A stretch of 9,674 nt of DNA, from assembly GCA_949935685.1 (NCBI GenBank), contig CATLGN010000039.1, forward strand, positions 1 to 9,674. Reading direction: 5' to 3'. The first letter of the stretch is position 1, and each line of letters begins with the position of its first letter. Position numbers and translations under genes: made by a program. Source of the stretch: an uncultured Lachnospiraceae bacterium. Lineage in GTDB: Bacteria; Bacillota; Clostridia; Lachnospirales; Lachnospiraceae. This document shows, piece by piece, positions 5,958 to 9,674 of the stretch. The notes beneath the pieces are model-generated. The model was not told where the DNA came from. It ran no database searches and worked only from the letters and a program-made list of their open reading frames with translations.

Positions 5958-7463
5958 ATGAATATAGAAGACAATATTCTGGAATTAAAACATATTTCCA
6001 AATATTATCCGGGCGTCACCGCGCTGCAGGACGTCTCACTCAGCGTACGACGCGGCGAGATCCATGCCCTGATCGGGGAAAACGGCGCGGGCAAATCGAC
6101 GCTGATCAAGACATGCAGCGGGGCGATTGCGCCGTCAGAGGGCGAAATTGTGATCAATGGGAAAAGCTTTCGGCGTATGACACCGAAAGTGTCGGAGGAA
6201 AACGGCATCGGTGTGATCTATCAGGAATTCAATCTGGTCGGCGATCTGACGGTGGCGGAGAATATTTTTCTCGGCCGGGCGATTCGCAAAGGCATTATGG
6301 TTGATTTCAAAGCGATGGAGCGACAGGCGCAGGGGATTCTGGATTCGCTGCGTATGAAGATCAGTCCGTCGGCGCTGGTCAGAGATCTCTCCGTGGGCTA
6401 TCAGCAGATGGTCGAGATCGCAAAAGCCATGTCGCAGAACGCGCAGGTTCTCATTATGGACGAACCGTCGGCGCCGCTGACCAATGCGGAAGTGGAGAGT
6501 ATGTTTGCCGTCGTTGACCTTTTGAAAGAAAAAGGCGTGACCATTATCTATATCTCCCATCGTCTGGAGGAAATATTCCGTCTGTCAGACCGGATTACCG
6601 TATTGCGCGACGGGCAGTATATCGTCACGCTGGACACGAAACATTCCAGTGAAGAAGAGCTGATCCGGTATATGGTGGGACGGCAGCTTCAGGAAGTGTA
6701 TCCGAAGCGGGATCCCGGCTGTGTGCAGGATGAGGTTGTCTTTGAAGCCGATATGGTCTGTGGAAACGGCGATACGAATATCAGCCTGCAGATACATAAG
6801 GGGGAAGTGCTCGGCCTGGGCGGCCTGGTCGGAGCCGGACGCACGGAATTTGCCGAAATGGTATTTGGAGCCCGGAAAAAGACTTCCGGGAAATTTTTCT
6901 TCAAGGGAAAAGAAATTCATCCCAGAACGCCGAAAGAGGCCATTGCCGCCGGAATCGGTCTGGTGCCGGAGGACAGAAAGGCGAAAGGGGCGCTGCTCGG
7001 TCTGAGCATTCAGGAGAATATCAATATGCCCGTCTATCACCGCATTTCCAAAGGCGCCGTGATTGATTACAAAAAAGCGCGCAATACCGCGCAGCAGTAT
7101 AAAGAGGAGCTTTCCATCAAGACGCCCTCTGTCGGACAGATGGTCAAAAACCTGAGCGGCGGCAATCAGCAGAAAGTGATTCTCGCCAAGTGGCTGGCAG
7201 CGGAATCGGAACTGCTGATTTTTGACGAGCCCACACGGGGGATCGACGTGGGGGCAAAGCAGGAGATTTATACACTGATCAACACGCTTGTGGAACAGGG
7301 AAAGGCCATTCTGATGATCTCTTCCGAAATGGAGGAACTTATGGGGATGTCCGACCGCATCATTGTTCTGGCGGAAGGGTGTGTGAGCGGCGAGATTGCC
7401 AGGCCGGAGTTTGATCAGGAGACGATTATGAAGCTGGCCTCGAAAGAGAGAAAGGATGGATAA
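5958..7463 (+). CDS. ABC transporter ATP-binding protein, RbsA-type with two nucleotide-binding domains
   Basis: The 501-residue cytoplasmic ATPase has the usual length and double-domain layout of RbsA, MglA and XylG. Domain 1 has Walker A GENGAGKST (40-48), Q-loop Gln89, signature LSVGYQQ (from 144), Walker B with Asp168-Glu169 (MDEPSAPLT) and H-loop His201. Domain 2 has a degenerate Walker A, GLVGAGRT (289-296), in which Arg replaces the Lys, then signature LSGGNQQ (399-405) and Walker B Asp423-Glu424 (FDEPTRGIDVG). The degenerate second Walker A and the Ser in place of the H-loop His (ISSEMEE) are normal for this subfamily. It powers import through the permease encoded next. ATG 5958 is preferred because AAGGAG (5941-5946) and AGGA (5949-5952) precede it; an in-frame ATG at 5922 would place this ribosome binding site inside the gene. 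The last bases lie against the permease start, indicating translational coupling. Confidence 0.92.
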   Translation: MNIEDNILELKHISKYYPGVTALQDVSLSVRRGEIHALIGENGAGKSTLIKTCSGAIAPSEGEIVINGKSFRRMTPKVSEENGIGVIYQEFNLVGDLTVAENIFLGRAIRKGIMVDFKAMERQAQGILDSLRMKISPSALVRDLSVGYQQMVEIAKAMSQNAQVLIMDEPSAPLTNAEVESMFAVVDLLKEKGVTIIYISHRLEEIFRLSDRITVLRDGQYIVTLDTKHSSEEELIRYMVGRQLQEVYPKRDPGCVQDEVVFEADMVCGNGDTNISLQIHKGEVLGLGGLVGAGRTEFAEMVFGARKKTSGKFFFKGKEIHPRTPKEAIAAGIGLVPEDRKAKGALLGLSIQENINMPVYHRISKGAVIDYKKARNTAQQYKEELSIKTPSVGQMVKNLSGGNQQKVILAKWLAAESELLIFDEPTRGIDVGAKQEIYTLINTLVEQGKAILMISSEMEELMGMSDRIIVLAEGCVSGEIARPEFDQETIMKLASKERKDG

Positions 7464-7464
7464 C

Positions 7465-8433
7465 ATGAAAGCGAATAAAGTTTTGGATACCGTAAAAAGC
7501 AGGATCATCTATATTTTCCTTCTGGTTATGATTCTGTTTTTTTCCGCTGCCAGCTCCAATTTTCTGACTGTGCGGAATCTGATGAATGTCGTAAAGCAGG
7601 TTGCGATTTATGGGATTGCTTCCGTCGGTATGACGTACGTGATTCTCCTTGGCGGCATCGATCTTTCCATCGGTTCGATCATATCGCTGATCAATATTGT
7701 CGCCGCTTATGCGATGGTAAATCTGGGCATGAATCCGCTGCTTGTGGTTTTGCTCTCGCTGCTGATCAGCACGGCGATCGGTTTTATGAACGGCATCGTT
7801 ATCTCGCAGCTCCGTATGCCGGAGCTGATTGTCACCTTTGCGGCGCAGACGATCTTTGCCGGACTGGCTTACATTATCTGTAACGGCACACCGATTTCCC
7901 GCTTCCCGGATTCGTTTCTTGTGATCGGACAGGGGTATGTGGGACCGATTCCGATTCCGGTCGTCATTATGGTTATCATTTTTGCGATCGGCTGGTTTAT
8001 CAGCGAAAAGACCTACTTTGGGCGTTATTTTTATGCGCTGGGCGGGAATGAAGAGGCGGCGCAGCTCTCCGGCATCAATGTCAAAAAGGTGAAATGTCTG
8101 GTGTATTCGCTGTCCGGTCTCTTTGCCGGTATCGCGGGCCTTGTCATGCTGGCGCGGGCCAATACCGGACAGCCGAACGCGGGCGTCGGCTATGAATTTG
8201 ACGTGATCACCTGTGTGGTTCTCGGCGGCGTCAGCACGACCGGCGGCTCCGGTAAGATGTCGAACGTCATCGCCGGCGTTATGATTATCGGCGTTCTGCA
8301 AAACGGTATGGTGCTGCTCGACGTCAGCTCATATGCACAGATGGTTGTGAAGGGTGTTATCCTGCTGATTGCGGTCGGAGCGGACTGCGTACAGAAATAC
8401 CGCCTGCAGGAAGTAAAGAAAGCGGCGGAATAA
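7465..8433 (+). CDS. ABC transporter permease, RbsC-type (BPD_transp_2)
   Basis: The 322-residue protein is almost entirely hydrophobic, with a first membrane helix near residues 14-32 and an arrangement compatible with the 8-10 helices usual for RbsC-like permeases. Family signatures include GIASVGMTYVILLGGIDLSIGSI near the N-terminus, ALGGNEEAAQLSGI (191-204), which is the cytoplasmic loop that contacts the ATPase, and VLGGVSTTGGSGK (252-264). It forms the membrane channel of the importer, probably as a homodimer since only one permease gene is present. The start is ambiguous. ATG 7465 has AAAGGA (7451-7456) at 8 bases and begins just after the ATPase stop. ATG 7456, three codons earlier, would overlap the ATPase gene by 8 bases. 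Either way the two genes are tightly coupled. Substrate specificity cannot be read from permeases of this family. Confidence 0.9.
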   Translation: MKANKVLDTVKSRIIYIFLLVMILFFSAASSNFLTVRNLMNVVKQVAIYGIASVGMTYVILLGGIDLSIGSIISLINIVAAYAMVNLGMNPLLVVLLSLLISTAIGFMNGIVISQLRMPELIVTFAAQTIFAGLAYIICNGTPISRFPDSFLVIGQGYVGPIPIPVVIMVIIFAIGWFISEKTYFGRYFYALGGNEEAAQLSGINVKKVKCLVYSLSGLFAGIAGLVMLARANTGQPNAGVGYEFDVITCVVLGGVSTTGGSGKMSNVIAGVMIIGVLQNGMVLLDVSSYAQMVVKGVILLIAVGADCVQKYRLQEVKKAAE

Positions 8434-8461
8434 ATCATTTTTTTAAACAAGGGGTGAGGAT

Positions 8462-9520
8462 ATGAAAGGTAAAATGAAAACAGCGATTATGACAGATGTC
8501 GGCAAGGTGGAATTGACCGAAAGAGAGATCCCGCAGATTGGAAGGGATGAAGTTCTGGTGCGGGTGGAATATGTCGGGGTCTGCGGCTCGGATCTGCATT
8601 ATTTTGAAAATGGGGGAATCGGTCCCAATATTGTGCATCCGCCGTTTGTGCTCGGACATGAGGCGGGCGGCACGGTCGTGGAGACAGGAGCGGATGTCAC
8701 CGGTTTACAGGTGGGCGACCGCGTTGCGCTGGAACCGGGAAAGACTTGCGGACACTGCGAATTTTGCAGAACCGGCAGATATAATCTCTGCCCGGATGTC
8801 GTCTTTTTTGCGACGCCTCCGGTCGACGGTGTTTTTCAGGAATACGTCGCGCATGAGGCCGGACTTTGTTTTAAAATACCGGACAATATGGACACGATGG
8901 AAGCGGCGCTGATTGAGCCGCTTGCCGTGGGCTTTCACGCGGCCAGACAGGGCGGGGCGCAGTCCGGTCAAACGGCGGTCGTCACGGGAGCGGGCTGCAT
9001 CGGGCTTGTCTCCATGATGGCGCTGAAGGCCATGGGCGTGACGAAGATCATAGCGGTTGACATTATGCAAAAGCGTCTGGATAAGGCCCTGGAACTTGCC
9101 GCAACCGATGTGATCAACGGAAAAGAGCAGGATACGGTTGCGGAGGTTATGAAGCTGACAGGCGGCATGGGGCCGGATCTGGTGATTGAGACGGCCGGCA
9201 CGGAGATCACAACCGCGCAGGCGATTCAATTTTGTAAAAAGGGAGGAACCATCGTGCTGGTAGGCTACTCCCCTTCCGGTGAGATGACGCTGCCGATGAG
9301 CCTGGCGCTCGATAAGGAGCTGACTTTCCAGACGGTCTTCCGTTACCGCCATATTTATCCGCTGGCAATCGAGGCCGTTGCCTCCGGGCGCGTCAATTTG
9401 AAAGGCATTGTCACCAATGTATTTTCGCTGGACGACATCCAGAATGCGATGGATCAGAGCGTCAGAGACAAGGCGGATATAGTAAAATCCGTGATCAGAA
9501 TCACGGCGGATGCTCAATGA
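8462..9520 (+). CDS. Zinc-dependent polyol dehydrogenase, sorbitol/xylitol dehydrogenase type
   Basis: The 352-residue enzyme is of normal length for the sorbitol (L-iditol 2-) dehydrogenase branch of the medium-chain family. Family signatures are VGVCGSDLHYF, PPFVLGHEAGG, CGHCEFCRTGRYNLCPDV, FFATPPVDG and LIEPLAVGFHA. Catalytic zinc ligands are Cys41, His66, Glu67 and probably Glu152. All four structural-zinc cysteines are kept (96, 99, 102, 110). The Rossmann motif GAGCIG lies at 176-181, and Asp200 at the end of the following strand indicates NAD use. The known reaction type is oxidation of a polyol at C2 to a 2-ketose, for example xylitol to D-xylulose or ribitol to D-ribulose. Such a ketose would be a fitting substrate for the kinase at 709-2373. 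The gene lies 28 bases after the permease with AAGGGGTGA (8449-8457) as ribosome binding site, and it is the last gene before a strong terminator. A 7-bp hairpin, CCGTGAT/ATCACGG (9489-9495 and 9500-9506), lies inside its 3' end. Confidence 0.9.
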   Translation: MKGKMKTAIMTDVGKVELTEREIPQIGRDEVLVRVEYVGVCGSDLHYFENGGIGPNIVHPPFVLGHEAGGTVVETGADVTGLQVGDRVALEPGKTCGHCEFCRTGRYNLCPDVVFFATPPVDGVFQEYVAHEAGLCFKIPDNMDTMEAALIEPLAVGFHAARQGGAQSGQTAVVTGAGCIGLVSMMALKAMGVTKIIAVDIMQKRLDKALELAATDVINGKEQDTVAEVMKLTGGMGPDLVIETAGTEITTAQAIQFCKKGGTIVLVGYSPSGEMTLPMSLALDKELTFQTVFRYRHIYPLAIEAVASGRVNLKGIVTNVFSLDDIQNAMDQSVRDKADIVKSVIRITADAQ

Positions 9521-9540
9521 GCCACCTCATCAGCAAATGG

Positions 9541-9575
9541 CCAGACAGGCACGACAAAGGCAACAAATAGTCTGG
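9541..9575 (+). repeat. Short inverted repeat in the downstream intergenic region
   Basis: CCAGAC (9541-9546) and GTCTGG (9570-9575) are perfect inverted copies separated by 23 bases. The stretch 9521-9606 otherwise shows no convincing gene on either strand. The pairing is short and may be chance, but it lies directly ahead of the terminator. Confidence 0.3.
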
Positions 9576-9606
9576 TGGGTGTTTTGCCACTATAAAAAGA
9601 AAAGAA

Positions 9607-9651
9607 GAATCCCTCGGCTGTACGCCATTACGGTCGGGGGATTCGTTTTTT
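9607..9651 (+). terminator. Strong rho-independent terminator of the operon
   Basis: GAATCCCTCGGCTGTA (9607-9622) pairs with TACGGTCGGGGGATTC (9629-9644) over 16 positions, three of them G·U, around the 6-base loop CGCCAT. A single G and then six Ts (9646-9651) follow. It lies 86 bases after the last stop codon and should end the operon starting at 3592. The A-rich stretch just upstream (about 9592-9606) would give a partial U-tract on the other strand, so it may act in both directions. Confidence 0.88.
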
Positions 9652-9674
9652 GCCTACATGGATTTCTCCACATT

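Noticed and set aside
6804..6850. Missing Walker A lysine in the second ATPase domain as a sign of a defective gene.
   Set aside because: A degenerate second Walker A with Arg in this place is normal in RbsA/MglA-type ATPases.
7426..8301. Long open reading frame on the - strand opposite the permease gene, with others opposite the ATPase, ROK and dehydrogenase genes.
   Set aside because: They lie wholly or mainly opposite well-supported genes, have compositions typical of antisense translation (rich in His, Arg, Gln), and show no recognisable family.
9505..9545. CTGATGAG on the - strand, the first core box of a hammerhead ribozyme.
   Set aside because: The matching GAAA core box, cleavage triplet and flanking stems are not present nearby, so it is a chance octamer.

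Overview
The window looks like the chromosome of a moderately GC-rich Firmicute, probably a gut-type clostridium of the Lachnospiraceae kind. The reasons are strong GGAGG-type ribosome binding sites, a sugar-binding protein exported as a lipoprotein with an Ala-rich linker, AT-rich promoter regions between GC-richer genes, and best family resemblance to Firmicute proteins. The organism assignment is inference. All recognisable genes lie on the + strand. I see no tRNA, rRNA, CRISPR array, transposase or attachment site.

Layout: (1) 1-591 is the 3' part of a DUF2461-family gene that is probably unrelated to the rest. (2) After an AT-rich promoter region, 709-3510 holds a ribulokinase-like FGGY kinase and, 12 bases downstream, a ROK-family repressor. 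(3) 3511-3679 is an intergenic control region with a long imperfect hairpin, a near-consensus promoter (TTGACA-N17-TATACT) and an AT-rich palindrome just downstream of the expected start site. (4) 3680-9520 is a five-gene operon: zinc-dependent alcohol dehydrogenase, sugar-binding lipoprotein, double-NBD ABC ATPase, RbsC-type permease, and a second zinc-dependent dehydrogenase of the sorbitol/xylitol dehydrogenase type. (5) 9521-9674 has no gene and contains a strong rho-independent terminator.

The genes read together as a catabolic locus. An RbsABC-type importer takes up a sugar or sugar alcohol, one or two NAD-type polyol dehydrogenases oxidise it to a ketose, and a ribulokinase-like kinase phosphorylates the ketose. 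The ROK protein is the likely local repressor of both transcription units. No isomerase or epimerase (araA, araD, xylA, rpe) is in the window. A pentitol such as ribitol, arabinitol or xylitol is therefore a better guess than free arabinose or ribose, but the substrate cannot be read from the sequence. The components are known families. What may be new is their combination, the two different dehydrogenases flanking the transporter, and the repressor-operator layout.
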